DNA of 12,406 nucleotides from Oscillospiraceae bacterium (GCA_017540945.1 JAFYAB010000020.1:1-12406); one strand, 5' to 3'; numbered from the stretch's first letter, positions 5,355 to 12,348 are shown. Translations and numbers: made by a program. The notes: generated by a model from the sequence alone, not told the origin.

Positions 5355-6848
5355 ATGATTACAAACGACAAGGGCATCGTCGAACTGAAGCACTTCGTCC
5401 TGCGGGAGGTCTGCCGGATGGCCTGGGAGGACAGGCTGAACGCCGAGGAGACAGAGAAGCTCGTCTATGAGGTCAGCCCCGGCCCCAAGCCCGAGTACCG
5501 CTGCTGCGTCTACAAGGAGCGGGAGATCACCCGGGGGCGTATCCGGCTGGCCATGGGACTGGACCCCGATCCCGGCGCGCCCAGCCCCAACATCGTCTCC
5601 GTCATCCCAGCGGCCTGCGACGACTGCTCCATCCAGGACTATTTCGTGACGGACATCTGCCGCTTCTGCCTGGGCAAGGCCTGCCTGAACTCCTGCAAGT
5701 TCGGCGCCCTCAAGCCCGGCGACTCCAAGATGAAGATCGATCCGACCCTCTGCAAGTCCTGCGGCATGTGCGCCAAGGCCTGCCCCTACGGGGCCATCAT
5801 CCACCAGACGCGGCCCTGCAAGAAGGCCTGCCCCGTGGGCGCCATCTTCTATGACGAGTTCGGCGTCTGCCAGATCGACGAGAGCAAGTGTATCCGCTGC
5901 GGCCACTGCATCCACAGCTGTCCCTTCGGCGCCATCGGCTCCAAGATCTACGCTGTGGACGTGATCAAGGCCATCCGGAGCGGCAAGCGGGTGCTGGCCA
6001 TGTGCGCCCCCGCCACCGAGGGCCAGTTCGGCAAGGAGATCGGCATGGCCGCCATCAAGGCCGCCCTGAAAAAGGCCGGCTTCGCCGACATGGTGGAGGT
6101 GGGCCTGGGCGGCGATATGACCGCCGCCTATGAGGCCCTGGAGTGGATCGAGGCCCGGAAGGAGGGCCGGATCATGACCACCTCCTGCTGCCCCGCCTTC
6201 ATCTCCCTGCTGAAGCGCCACTTCCCCAAGCAGTACGCCGAAAACAAGTCCGCCACCGTCTCCCCCATGGTGGCCGTGTCCCGCTACCTGAAGTCCCAGG
6301 ACCCGGACTGCGTCACCGTCTTCATCGGGCCCTGCATCGCCAAGAAGCGGGAGACCATCAGCGAGGCCATCAAGGATACCGCCGACTACGCCATGACCTA
6401 CGGCGAGCTCGTCGCCATGCTGGACGCCAAGGGCATCGCCATCGAGCCCGTGGAGGAGGATTATCAGGAATCCTCCATCTACGGAAAGTGCTTCGCCGCC
6501 AGCGGCGGCGTGGCCAACGCCGTCCTGGAGGTCATGAAGGAGCTGGGGGAGGAGGTCTCCGACATCAAGCTCATGAGCTGCGCCGGCGGAGACGAGTGCA
6601 AGAAGGCCATGATGCTGCTGCGGGCCGGGAAGCTGAACGTGGACTTCGTGGAGGGCATGATCTGCCCCGGCGGCTGCGTGGGCGGCCCCTCCAAGCACCG
6701 CACCGAGACCGAGGTCCTCAAGGCCCGGGCCGAGCTTCTGAAGAAGGCGGACAAGCGGCAGATCCTGGAGAATCTGAAAAACTACCCCATGGATCAGTTC
6801 TCCATGCTCCGGGACGGCAGCATGCCGGAGCATACCCCTTTCCAGTAA
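5355..6848 (+). CDS. [FeFe] hydrogenase, group-B-like, with N-terminal ferredoxin-type clusters
   Basis: 497 residues; reversible H2 production or uptake, probably with ferredoxin, in the cytosol. The N-terminal half has cysteine clusters at about 88-114 (CDDC, then CRFC and C-x3-C spacing) and ferredoxin motifs CKSCGMCAKACP (133-144), CKKACP (155-160) and CIRCGHCIHSCP (179-190). The H-cluster domain has L1 TSCCPAF (276-282), L2 GPCIAKKRE (325-333) and L3 EGMICPGGCVGG (433-444); by analogy with clostridial CpI the cluster ligands are Cys279, 327, 437 and 441, with Cys278 as proton relay. L2 has Gly where group A enzymes have Met, so I place it outside group A; group B is inference from length and domain order. 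No signal peptide. ATG 5355 has CGGAGGA 7 bases upstream. Maturation genes are not in the window. Confidence 0.9.
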   Translation: MITNDKGIVELKHFVLREVCRMAWEDRLNAEETEKLVYEVSPGPKPEYRCCVYKEREITRGRIRLAMGLDPDPGAPSPNIVSVIPAACDDCSIQDYFVTDICRFCLGKACLNSCKFGALKPGDSKMKIDPTLCKSCGMCAKACPYGAIIHQTRPCKKACPVGAIFYDEFGVCQIDESKCIRCGHCIHSCPFGAIGSKIYAVDVIKAIRSGKRVLAMCAPATEGQFGKEIGMAAIKAALKKAGFADMVEVGLGGDMTAAYEALEWIEARKEGRIMTTSCCPAFISLLKRHFPKQYAENKSATVSPMVAVSRYLKSQDPDCVTVFIGPCIAKKRETISEAIKDTADYAMTYGELVAMLDAKGIAIEPVEEDYQESSIYGKCFAASGGVANAVLEVMKELGEEVSDIKLMSCAGGDECKKAMMLLRAGKLNVDFVEGMICPGGCVGGPSKHRTETEVLKARAELLKKADKRQILENLKNYPMDQFSMLRDGSMPEHTPFQ

Positions 6849-6853
6849 CGCCC

Positions 6854-6880
6854 GTAGGGGGCGGCGTCCCCGACGCCCCG
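6854..6880 (+). repeat. GTAG half-element (type C) after the hydrogenase
   Basis: GTAGGGGGC followed by the hairpin GGCGTC-CCC-GACGCC (6863-6877) and CCG, five bases after the hydrogenase stop. It has the GTAG-plus-stem design but no inverted partner nearby, so it is a solo end. The rest of the gap up to the terminator at 6971 shows nothing recognisable except loosely repeated AAAGTAAGAAGTAG. Confidence 0.6.
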
Positions 6881-6970
6881 TGCGTTTCGATCAGGAACGC
6901 GCCGAAGTAAAAAGTAAGAAGTAGATAACTTTCCATAGGAACAGAGAGTGAACCGGGGACCACGATACGG

Positions 6971-7027
6971 AAAAGCACAACAGGAATACGCGGTATTTGC
7001 CGCGGCCTGTTGTGCTTTTTGTGTTTT
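6971..7027 (+). terminator. Strong intrinsic terminator downstream of the hydrogenase
   Basis: A perfect 14-bp stem (6971-6984 with 7006-7019) encloses a smaller hairpin CGCGG-TATTTG-CCGCG and runs into TTTTTGTGTTTT. The A-run on the left arm makes it usable from the other strand too. It lies 123 bases after the hydrogenase stop and ends the citrate-hydrogenase block. Confidence 0.88.
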
Positions 7028-7101
7028 CCTACAGGCGGCCCTGTCCCTCTGGGCTTCCTGAGTTAATTATTGATATACCAAAAAATACTTGAATATTTAA
7101 G

Positions 7102-7127
7102 GAACACAGGGGACGGTTCTCTGTGTT
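7102..7127 (+). repeat. Left inverted end of the RAYT unit
   Basis: Inside this 26-mer, 7103-7127 folds on the + strand as an 11-bp hairpin (AACACAGGGGA with TTCTCTGTGTT, loop CGG) that needs two G-T pairs. On the other strand those become A-C mismatches, so the structure is strand-biased, as expected for ends recognised as single strands by HUH-type transposases. Its last two bases form part of the -35 box of the transposase promoter. Confidence 0.88.
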
Positions 7128-7154
7128 GACAAACAGAAGGATTTATGGTACGCT
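7126..7154 (+). promoter_or_regulatory. Likely promoter of the RAYT transposase
   Basis: Consensus -35 TTGACA at 7126-7131, a 17-base spacer, and a weak -10 TACGCT at 7149-7154 preceded by TG (extended -10). The -35 overlaps the left inverted end, so binding of the transposase there could repress its own gene (inference). Confidence 0.55.
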
Positions 7155-7171
7155 AAAGCAGGGTGATAACA

Positions 7172-7930
7172 ATGCCAAGACAGGCGAGAAAGAGAGCGGA
7201 AAGCGGTATTTATCACATTATGCTGCGCGGCATCAATCAACAGCAGATCTTCGAGGACGACGAGGATAACCAGAAGTTTCTTGAAATACTCAGGGAATGC
7301 AAAGAACTCAGCGGATACCAACTGCTGGCGTACTGTTTAATGGGAAATCACGTCCACCTTCTGATGAGGGAGGGCGAAGAGTCACTGGAACAGGTGTTCA
7401 AACGCATCGGCGGGCGGTTCGTCTATTGGTACAATATCAAGTATCAACGCGTCGGGCACCTGTTTCAGGACCGATTCAAGAGTGAGCCGGTAGATTTGGA
7501 CGCCTATTTGCTGACGGTCATACGTTATATTCATCAAAATCCCGTCAAAGCAGGGCTATGTATGTATCCGGAGGAGTATCCCTATTCCAGCTGGCGCGAA
7601 TATCTGACGCAGCCGTGGCTTGCGGACGTCGAAGTGACCGACACGCTCATTGAGCGGAACGATCTGATTGCGTTTCATGCGCTGCCGGGAAATGAAAAAT
7701 GCCTGGATATCGCAGACAAGCCGATGGCGCGGCTGACCGACGAACAGGCAAAAGTCGTAATGGCGAAGGCAACGGGCTGCGAAAACGCTTCTGATTTTCA
7801 AAAGCTGACGCCGATAAACAGAGACAAGGCGATTCTTTGTCTGCGAAAAAGCGGCCTGTCCCTGCGTCAAATTTCTCGCCTGACCGGTGTGAGCGTCATG
7901 ATTGTCCGCAGAGTGATTGAAGAGAACTAA
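7172..7930 (+). CDS. REP-associated tyrosine transposase (RAYT, Y1 transposase fold)
   Basis: 252 residues. It belongs to the IS200/IS605-like Y1 transposases that cut and join single-stranded DNA at hairpins. Visible: the N-terminal MPRQARKRAESGIYHIMLRG typical of the family; the metal-binding HUH-type motif MGNHVHLL with His60 and His62; GHLFQDRFKSE (95-105); and RYIHQNPVKAGL (118-129), where Tyr119 is the predicted nucleophile. A C-terminal helix-turn-helix-like stretch (SLRQISRLTGVSVMIVRRVI, about 230-249) is an addition seen in some members. ATG 7172 is preferred over GTG 7163 because the family start motif begins there and AGGGTGAT lies just before it. All key residues are present, so it is probably active or was recently. 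Confidence 0.92.
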   Translation: MPRQARKRAESGIYHIMLRGINQQQIFEDDEDNQKFLEILRECKELSGYQLLAYCLMGNHVHLLMREGEESLEQVFKRIGGRFVYWYNIKYQRVGHLFQDRFKSEPVDLDAYLLTVIRYIHQNPVKAGLCMYPEEYPYSSWREYLTQPWLADVEVTDTLIERNDLIAFHALPGNEKCLDIADKPMARLTDEQAKVVMAKATGCENASDFQKLTPINRDKAILCLRKSGLSLRQISRLTGVSVMIVRRVIEEN

Positions 7931-7961
7931 GGAGTAATGTTTATAATGATTGAATCAAAAG

Positions 7962-7987
7962 AACACAGAGAACCGTCCCCTGTGTTC
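7962..7987 (-). repeat. Right inverted end of the RAYT unit
   Basis: Exact reverse complement of 7102-7127, 31 bases after the transposase stop. Here the foldable, G-T-paired version lies on the - strand, giving a convergent pair of hairpins like a bipartite REP arrangement. Confidence 0.88.
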
Positions 7988-7998
7988 ACCTGTGTTCA
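7979..7998 (+). repeat. Tandem 10-bp direct repeat at the right end
   Basis: CCTGTGTTCA occurs at 7979-7988 and again at 7989-7998. The first copy overlaps the inverted end and the second lies outside it, so the outermost end sequence is partly duplicated. Confidence 0.7.
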
Positions 7999-8012
7999 TA
8001 TCATATTCTGTA

Positions 8013-8041
8013 ATGAAAAAGCCCTAAAACCGGTCTATCAT
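8013..8041 (+). promoter_or_regulatory. Possible promoter of the ECF sigma operon
   Basis: ATGAAA (8013-8018), 17 bases, TATCAT (8036-8041), ending 37 bases before the TTG start. It is a modest match to the housekeeping consensus. An autoregulated ECF-type promoter is equally possible, and none is recognisable. Confidence 0.35.
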
Positions 8042-8062
8042 AGTGAAAGCCTCTCCGCGCGG

Positions 8063-8071
8063 AAAGGAGGT
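8063..8071 (+). promoter_or_regulatory. Strong Shine-Dalgarno that selects a TTG start
   Basis: AAAGGAGGT, a near-complete anti-16S match, ends 7 bases before TTG 8079. It rules out the longer reading from GTG 8043, which would place it inside the gene. Confidence 0.85.
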
Positions 8072-8078
8072 CGTCGAT

Positions 8079-8639
8079 TTGGAAGACAGAGAGATCATCA
8101 GGCTGTACCTGGCCCGGTCCGATCTGGCCATATCGGAAACCGAGCGAACATATGGGGCGTACTGCCGCAGCATTGCATACAACATTCTGCAAAATCGGGA
8201 GGACGCGGAGGAATGTGTCAATGACGCCTGGCTTCGGGCCTGGAACGCAATCCCCCCGGCCCAGCCGGAGCGTTTGCAGCCCTTTTTGGGGAAGATCACT
8301 CGGAATCTGGCACTGAACAAATTGGAAAAGGAGCATGCGCAAAAACGCGGCGCGGGCGGCCTGCCTCTGATTCTGGACGAATTGAAGGAGTGCGTCTCCG
8401 ACGGTGCTTCCGCAGACCAGATTTGCGATGAACTGCTTTTACGCGAGGTGCTGGACCGCTTCCTGCGGAGCCTTTTGCCCCAGACGCGAAGGATCTTTCT
8501 CCGCCGTTACTGGTATCTCTGCTCTATCCGGGAGATCGCCGAGACGTCCGGACTCTCAGAGAGCAAAGTGGCGGTGACGCTCTTCCGAACGCGAAACAAA
8601 CTGAAAAAAGTATTGGAGAAGGAGGGTATTTCCCTATGA
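8079..8639 (+). CDS. ECF-type sigma factor (sigma-70 family)
   Basis: 186 residues from TTG 8079. It directs RNA polymerase to a small regulon, usually in response to an envelope signal. Region 2 spans about 24-83, including YNILQNREDAEECVNDAWLRAWNAI, the helix that contacts the -10 element and core polymerase. Region 4 spans about 125-180, with LPQTRRIFLRRYWYLCSIREIAETSGLSESKVAVTLFRTR forming the -35-binding helix-turn-helix. There is no region 3, as usual for this group. The TTG start is set by a near-perfect ribosome binding site; the resulting N-terminus MEDREIIRLYLARS fits relatives. Its stop overlaps the next gene by four bases (ATGA), the usual coupling of sigma and anti-sigma. Codon use is less GC-biased than in the citrate genes. 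Confidence 0.9.
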   Translation: MEDREIIRLYLARSDLAISETERTYGAYCRSIAYNILQNREDAEECVNDAWLRAWNAIPPAQPERLQPFLGKITRNLALNKLEKEHAQKRGAGGLPLILDELKECVSDGASADQICDELLLREVLDRFLRSLLPQTRRIFLRRYWYLCSIREIAETSGLSESKVAVTLFRTRNKLKKVLEKEGISL

Positions 8640-9361
8640 ACGAACGCAAGCTTCTTTATGCCATCGGCGAGGTGGAGGATCGATTTATCGCTGACGCCGC
8701 ACCGACGGCGCGAAAGCGTTCCAAAACCGCATGGGTGCGCTGGGCTGCTGCTGCCTGCCTTTGCCTGGGCATCTTCGCCGTTGCTCTGTTGGTCAAAGCA
8801 CCCGGTTTCACTGCAGCGCTTCCCACCGGCGATCCGTCCGCGGGAGAAACTGAAAGTCAACAGCTTTGGAATGGTATAAAGCCCAGAAATCCCTTGGATT
8901 CTGCATCTGAGACCCAGATCATAGCGTGTTACACTGGCGCCTATTCTTCGGTTGAAGATTTGCTGAAGGATACGGTTTTGATCGTGCGTGCAACGCCTGT
9001 TGCCGTGGAAACGGAGAGCGACGCAGCGATTTGTTGGATTTTGGAGATTGCCGAGTCCAGCGACGGGAGAACGGGCGAAATCAAGCTGCGGCAACTGAAG
9101 GACGAATACCTGCTTGTGAAAGGCCAGGAGGTTGTGTTGGCATTGGAAAACGACAGCGGGCCGGGGTACTATAATATTCCGGGCGGCGGCGTCGGCCTGT
9201 TCCGGAAGGGAGGCGTCCGCAGCGAGTTCTGGGAGCCGCTGCTGCAGAGGGGCCGAACGGAGTTCCCCGAAGCCCTGCGTGAGACCGGGACACTGCTGGA
9301 GGTCTACGATTGCTTAACAATATTATACAATGTGTTCCCCTCGCCCTTCAACCGCGAATAG
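8636..9361 (+). CDS. Single-pass membrane protein, probable anti-sigma factor
   Basis: 241 residues, translationally coupled to the ECF sigma gene (ATGA overlap). A short basic N-terminal cytoplasmic part (1-32, with RKRSK before the membrane) is followed by one membrane segment (about 34-54) and an outside domain of some 185 residues. That domain has the pattern of small beta-rich Firmicutes surface domains: SVEDLLKDTVLIVRATPVAVE (105-125), then VKGQEVVLALEN (161-172) and GYYNIPGGGVGLFRKGG (177-193). No zinc anti-sigma motif (HxxxCxxC) is visible, and the cytoplasmic part is very short for binding a sigma factor. The anti-sigma role is inferred from gene order and topology only. What the outer domain senses is unknown. 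Confidence 0.75.
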   Translation: MNERKLLYAIGEVEDRFIADAAPTARKRSKTAWVRWAAAACLCLGIFAVALLVKAPGFTAALPTGDPSAGETESQQLWNGIKPRNPLDSASETQIIACYTGAYSSVEDLLKDTVLIVRATPVAVETESDAAICWILEIAESSDGRTGEIKLRQLKDEYLLVKGQEVVLALENDSGPGYYNIPGGGVGLFRKGGVRSEFWEPLLQRGRTEFPEALRETGTLLEVYDCLTILYNVFPSPFNRE

Positions 9362-9433
9362 GCACTTGTATGTTCATTCGGAATAAATGAATATGTCCAA
9401 ATGCGCTCTGCAAAAATTGGTCATTTTTCACGG

Positions 9434-9462
9434 TTGAAACCCTGAGGAAAAGCTGTTATACT
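9434..9462 (+). promoter_or_regulatory. Promoter of icd
   Basis: TTGAAA (9434-9439), 17 bases, TATACT (9457-9462), a close housekeeping-sigma match. It implies a leader of about 65 bases. CGGGCC (9474-9479) in that leader could pair with GGCCCG (9513-9518) just before the ribosome binding site, but the stem is short and may be chance. Confidence 0.8.
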
Positions 9463-9534
9463 GGCTGTGTACGCGGGCCTCGCCCAAGGTGGCAAATACT
9501 GGAAAATGATCTGGCCCGACCAAGGAGATTTGAG

Positions 9535-10740
9535 ATGGAAAAGATCAAGATGTTGAATCCCATCGTGGAGATGGACGGCGACGAAATGACCCGCATCCTC
9601 TGGGCCATGATCAAGGAAAAGCTGCTGACTCCCTTTGTGGAGCTGAACACGGAATACTATGACCTGGGCCTGGTCAACCGTGACGCCACCGACGACAAAG
9701 TGACCTGGGACGCCGGCTACGCCATCAAGAAGCATCACGTGGGCGTCAAGTGCGCCACCATCACCCCCAACGCCCAGCGCGTGACGGAGTACAATCTGAA
9801 GAAGATGTACAAGTCCCCCAACGGCACCATCCGCGGCATTCTGGACGGCACCGTGTTCCGCACCCCCATCGTGACCCCCGGCGTCAAGACCTACATCCCC
9901 GGCTGGACCCAGCCCATCACCGTGGCCCGTCACAGCTACGGCGACATCTACAAGGACACCGAGTTCCGCATTGACGAGCCCGGCAAGGCCGAGCTGGTCT
10001 TCACCGGCGTGGACGGCAAGGTCCTGCGGGAAACCATCTATGAGTTCGAGTGCCCCGGCGTGCTCCAGGGCGCCTACAACAAGGACAGCTCCATCGAGAG
10101 CTTCGCCCGCTCCTGCTTCGAGTATGCCCTGTCCGAGAAGAAGGACCTGTGGTTCTCCACCAAGGACACCATCATGAAGAAGTACGACGGCGACTTCAAG
10201 GAGACCTTCCAGCACCTGTATGACACCGAGTACAAGGAGCGCTTCGAGGCCGCCGGCCTGGAGTACTTCTACACCCTGATCGACGACGCCGTTGCCCGCG
10301 TGATCCGCTCCCACGGCGGCATGATCTGGGCCCTCAAGAACTACGACGGCGACGTCATGTCCGACATGATCTCCACCGCCTTCGGCTCCCTGGCCATGAT
10401 GACCTCCGTTCTGGTCTCCGCCGACGGCAACTTCGAGTTCGAAGCCGCCCACGGCACCGTCACCCGCCACTACTACAAGCACCTGAAGGGTGAGAAGACC
10501 TCCACCAACCCCGTGGCCACCATCTTTGCCTGGTCCGGCGCCCTGAAGAAGCGCGGCGAGCTGGACGGCAACGAGGCCTTGACCCGCTTCGGCGCCCTGC
10601 TGGAGGAGGCCACCATGGAGACCATCACCAGCGGCATCGTCACCGGCGACCTGGCCGCCCTGATGGATCCCAGACCCGCGGCTGTCACCTCCGAGGAGTT
10701 CATCGACGCCATCCACGACCGTCTGGCTGCCAAGCTGTAA
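9535..10740 (+). CDS. icd: NADP-dependent isocitrate dehydrogenase, eukaryotic-type homodimer
   Basis: 401 residues. It oxidises isocitrate to 2-oxoglutarate and CO2 with NADP+, feeding glutamate synthesis. The sequence follows the eukaryotic/type II enzymes: SPNGTIRGILDGTVFR at 94-109 binds substrate; Arg132 in TVARHSYGDIY and Tyr139 match human IDH1 numbering exactly; metal ligands are in LIDDAVARVI (Asp250/251) and NYDGDVMSD (Asp273, Asp277); NADP 2'-phosphate recognition is by Arg311-His312 in HGTVTRHYY. All catalytic residues are present. ATG 9535 has AAGGAG 7 bases upstream. It has its own promoter and terminator, so it is a single-gene unit. Together with citrate lyase it suggests citrate is both fermented and used for 2-oxoglutarate, but aconitase is not in the window. 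Confidence 0.97.
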   Translation: MEKIKMLNPIVEMDGDEMTRILWAMIKEKLLTPFVELNTEYYDLGLVNRDATDDKVTWDAGYAIKKHHVGVKCATITPNAQRVTEYNLKKMYKSPNGTIRGILDGTVFRTPIVTPGVKTYIPGWTQPITVARHSYGDIYKDTEFRIDEPGKAELVFTGVDGKVLRETIYEFECPGVLQGAYNKDSSIESFARSCFEYALSEKKDLWFSTKDTIMKKYDGDFKETFQHLYDTEYKERFEAAGLEYFYTLIDDAVARVIRSHGGMIWALKNYDGDVMSDMISTAFGSLAMMTSVLVSADGNFEFEAAHGTVTRHYYKHLKGEKTSTNPVATIFAWSGALKKRGELDGNEALTRFGALLEEATMETITSGIVTGDLAALMDPRPAAVTSEEFIDAIHDRLAAKL

Positions 10741-10763
10741 TCCGCGATCCCTTCGCGTTCACG

Positions 10764-10797
10764 AAAAGCACCCCGATTCGGGGTGCTTTTCTTTCTT
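10764..10797 (+). terminator. Intrinsic terminator of icd
   Basis: Perfect 12-bp stem (10764-10775 with 10779-10790), ATT loop, then TTTTCTTTCTT, 23 bases after the icd stop. Confidence 0.92.
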
Positions 10798-10824
10798 CCT
10801 TGCCCCCTGAACGCGGTTGGGCTC

Positions 10825-10853
10825 TTGCATTTTCGGGAAAAACCTGCTATGAT
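10825..10853 (+). promoter_or_regulatory. Promoter of the HtrA-like protease gene
   Basis: TTGCAT (10825-10830), 17 bases, TATGAT (10848-10853), with TG one base before the -10 (extended -10). It lies between the icd terminator and the protease start at 10901. Confidence 0.75.
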
Positions 10854-10900
10854 GGGGAAAAACGGGCGGCGGATGGCGCCGCCCCGGTTGGAGGCAGCGC

Positions 10901-12121
10901 ATGGACGTCAAGGAATGGTCCCCGGGCGGGCGGGAGAGCTTCACCACCCCCGGCGGCCCCTTTCACCCCCCCGCGGGCGAAGTCGGGCGTGTTTATGAAT
11001 ACAGCCGCGGCGGAAAGCCCCGCTCCCCTGCCGTCGAACAGACGGCGGGCGTGACGCCCGCGCCCCGGAGGCAGAGCGCGTTCAGGACCCCGGCCCCCTC
11101 CCCTTCGTCCGGGACCGCGGCGGCGGTGCTGGCGGCGGAAGCCGTGTCCCCCTTCGCTCCCCAAGCCGCGGCCCGAGCCCGCCGCGAGGCGCCGGAGCCG
11201 GTACCCCAGCCGTCGCCTGCCCCCGTGGTGCTGAGCCATGACGGAGAGAGCGGCGGGACGATCGGTGTGCAGCAGAGCGGGCTCAGCCCCCAGGGCGGTC
11301 CGGTCTACACCATCCAGCTGCCGGCCCAGCCCAAGCCCCCGGCGCCCAGACGCCGCTCCCTGTGGTGGCTGCCCTTTGCCCTGATCGCGGCCCTGCTGCT
11401 GGGAGGGCTGCTGGGCCTGCTGGCCGCTCCCCTGCTGGACCGGGGATCGACGCCCGCTCCCAGCGCCTCCGCCCCAGAGGACGAGAGCGCAGAACGCCGG
11501 GTCTACCGGCAAAACGCGGCGGCCGTGACCTCCGTCACCGCCATTCCCCAGCCCGGCTCCTCCGATACGGCGGCGGCGCCCGGGGCGGGCACCGGCTTTC
11601 TGATCACCGCCGACGGCTATCTGCTGACCAACGCCCATGTGGTGGCAAACGCCGCCCAGATCCTGGTGGGTCTCAGCGACGGGCAGATGCTTCCGGCGAA
11701 GCTGGTGGGCATCCAGCAGGAGGAAAGCGACCTGGCTCTGCTGAAGATCGACGCCCAGCAGCTGCCCTGCGTCAGCATCGGCGACTCCGACAGCCTGCGG
11801 GTGGGAGACCGGGTCATGACCATCGGCAATCCCCTGCTGGAGCTGAGCTACTCCCTGACCACGGGCTATCTCAGCGCCGGGCCCCGGCGGATCAGCTCCG
11901 GCAGCACCACCATGACCATGCTGCAGACCAACGCCGCCATCAACAGGGGCAATTCCGGCGGTCCCCTCTTTGACGCTGAGGGCAAGGTGGTGGGCATCGT
12001 GACAGCCAAGTACAGCAATCTTGAACACGAGTCCACCCTGGAGGGCCTGGGCTTCGCCCTGCCCATCAACGACGTGATGCGTCTGGTGGAGCCCTGGATC
12101 GAGACGGATCGGGCGTCCTGA
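10901..12121 (+). CDS. Membrane-anchored HtrA/Deg-like trypsin-type serine protease lacking a PDZ domain
   Basis: 406 residues. Expected to degrade or process misfolded proteins outside the membrane. Residues 1-153 are a long, Pro/Ala-rich, probably disordered cytoplasmic part; RRR before 154-177 marks a single membrane segment with the protease outside. The S1C protease domain (about 200-395) has the triad His246 (LLTNAHVV), Asp277 (EESDLALLKI) and Ser352 (INRGNSGGPLF), and ends with GLGFALPINDV. Only 17 residues follow, so there is no PDZ domain, unlike most HtrA proteins. ATG 10901 has GGAGG 6 bases upstream. It is a monocistronic gene between its own promoter and a terminator. The N-terminal third is extremely GC-rich and unlikely to be conserved; a shorter start could not be excluded, but none has a better ribosome binding site. 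Confidence 0.88.
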   Translation: MDVKEWSPGGRESFTTPGGPFHPPAGEVGRVYEYSRGGKPRSPAVEQTAGVTPAPRRQSAFRTPAPSPSSGTAAAVLAAEAVSPFAPQAAARARREAPEPVPQPSPAPVVLSHDGESGGTIGVQQSGLSPQGGPVYTIQLPAQPKPPAPRRRSLWWLPFALIAALLLGGLLGLLAAPLLDRGSTPAPSASAPEDESAERRVYRQNAAAVTSVTAIPQPGSSDTAAAPGAGTGFLITADGYLLTNAHVVANAAQILVGLSDGQMLPAKLVGIQQEESDLALLKIDAQQLPCVSIGDSDSLRVGDRVMTIGNPLLELSYSLTTGYLSAGPRRISSGSTTMTMLQTNAAINRGNSGGPLFDAEGKVVGIVTAKYSNLEHESTLEGLGFALPINDVMRLVEPWIETDRAS

Positions 12122-12158
12122 ACGGGATCTGTGCCGTCACAGCGGCGCTTCAACGTAC

Positions 12159-12197
12159 AAAAGCGCCTCTCCCACGCAGGGAGGGGCGCTTTTCTTT
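12159..12197 (+). terminator. Intrinsic terminator of the protease gene
   Basis: 15-bp stem (12159-12173 with 12179-12193) with one T-G wobble, ACGCA loop, and a TTTTCTTT tail. Confidence 0.9.
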
Positions 12198-12217
12198 GCA
12201 GTTTTTCAGAAGCTTGA

Positions 12218-12316
12218 GTAGGGGCCGATGCCTTCATCGGCCCTGTTGGTCGTTTCTTGCCTGCATACGAGGGCGGATGTGGGCATCCGCCCCTACGAAG
12301 AGGGGGGCGACTGAAT
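12218..12316 (+). repeat. GTAG palindromic element type B, copy 2, with conserved tail
   Basis: 79-bp GTAG-to-CTAC unit (12218-12296) plus the 20-base tail also seen after copy 1 at 3625-3644. The left stem is unchanged from copy 1 while its loop differs (CCTT instead of CCCA). The right end, including GGGCGGATG and CATCCGCCCCTAC, is identical to copy 1. Confidence 0.88.
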
Positions 12317-12348
12317 CGATACGCTCAGAGATCAAAAGTTGGGCGTGA

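Larger units (their letters stand above)
7102..7987 (+). mobile_element. RAYT (IS200-like) transposase unit bounded by 26-bp inverted hairpins
   Basis: The inverted ends 7102-7127 and 7962-7987 are perfect reverse complements and enclose a single transposase gene. The segment is visibly less GC-rich and uses more A/T-ending codons than the citrate and icd genes, suggesting transfer. RAYT genes normally are single-copy and domesticated rather than true insertion sequences, so whether this 886-bp block moves as a unit is unproven. Confidence 0.75.

Noticed and set aside
5295..6833. Long open frame on the - strand opposite the hydrogenase
   Set aside because: Low-complexity antisense shadow; the + strand gene has full catalytic motifs and a good ribosome binding site.
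8043..8078. GTG-started 12-codon extension of the ECF sigma factor
   Set aside because: It would put the strongest ribosome binding site of the region inside the gene; TTG 8079 is placed correctly behind it.
9362..9433. Terminator after the anti-sigma gene (TTCATT...AATGAA around 9374-9392)
   Set aside because: Only a 6-bp AT stem without a T tract; too weak to call.
9421..10716. Long open frame on the - strand opposite icd
   Set aside because: Antisense shadow caused by third-position GC bias; the + strand frame is a complete isocitrate dehydrogenase.
11045..11061. Hairpin GCGGGCG-TGA-CGCCCGC inside the protease N-terminal region
   Set aside because: Lacks a GTAG head and a second copy; a 7-bp GC stem is easily produced by chance in sequence this GC-rich.
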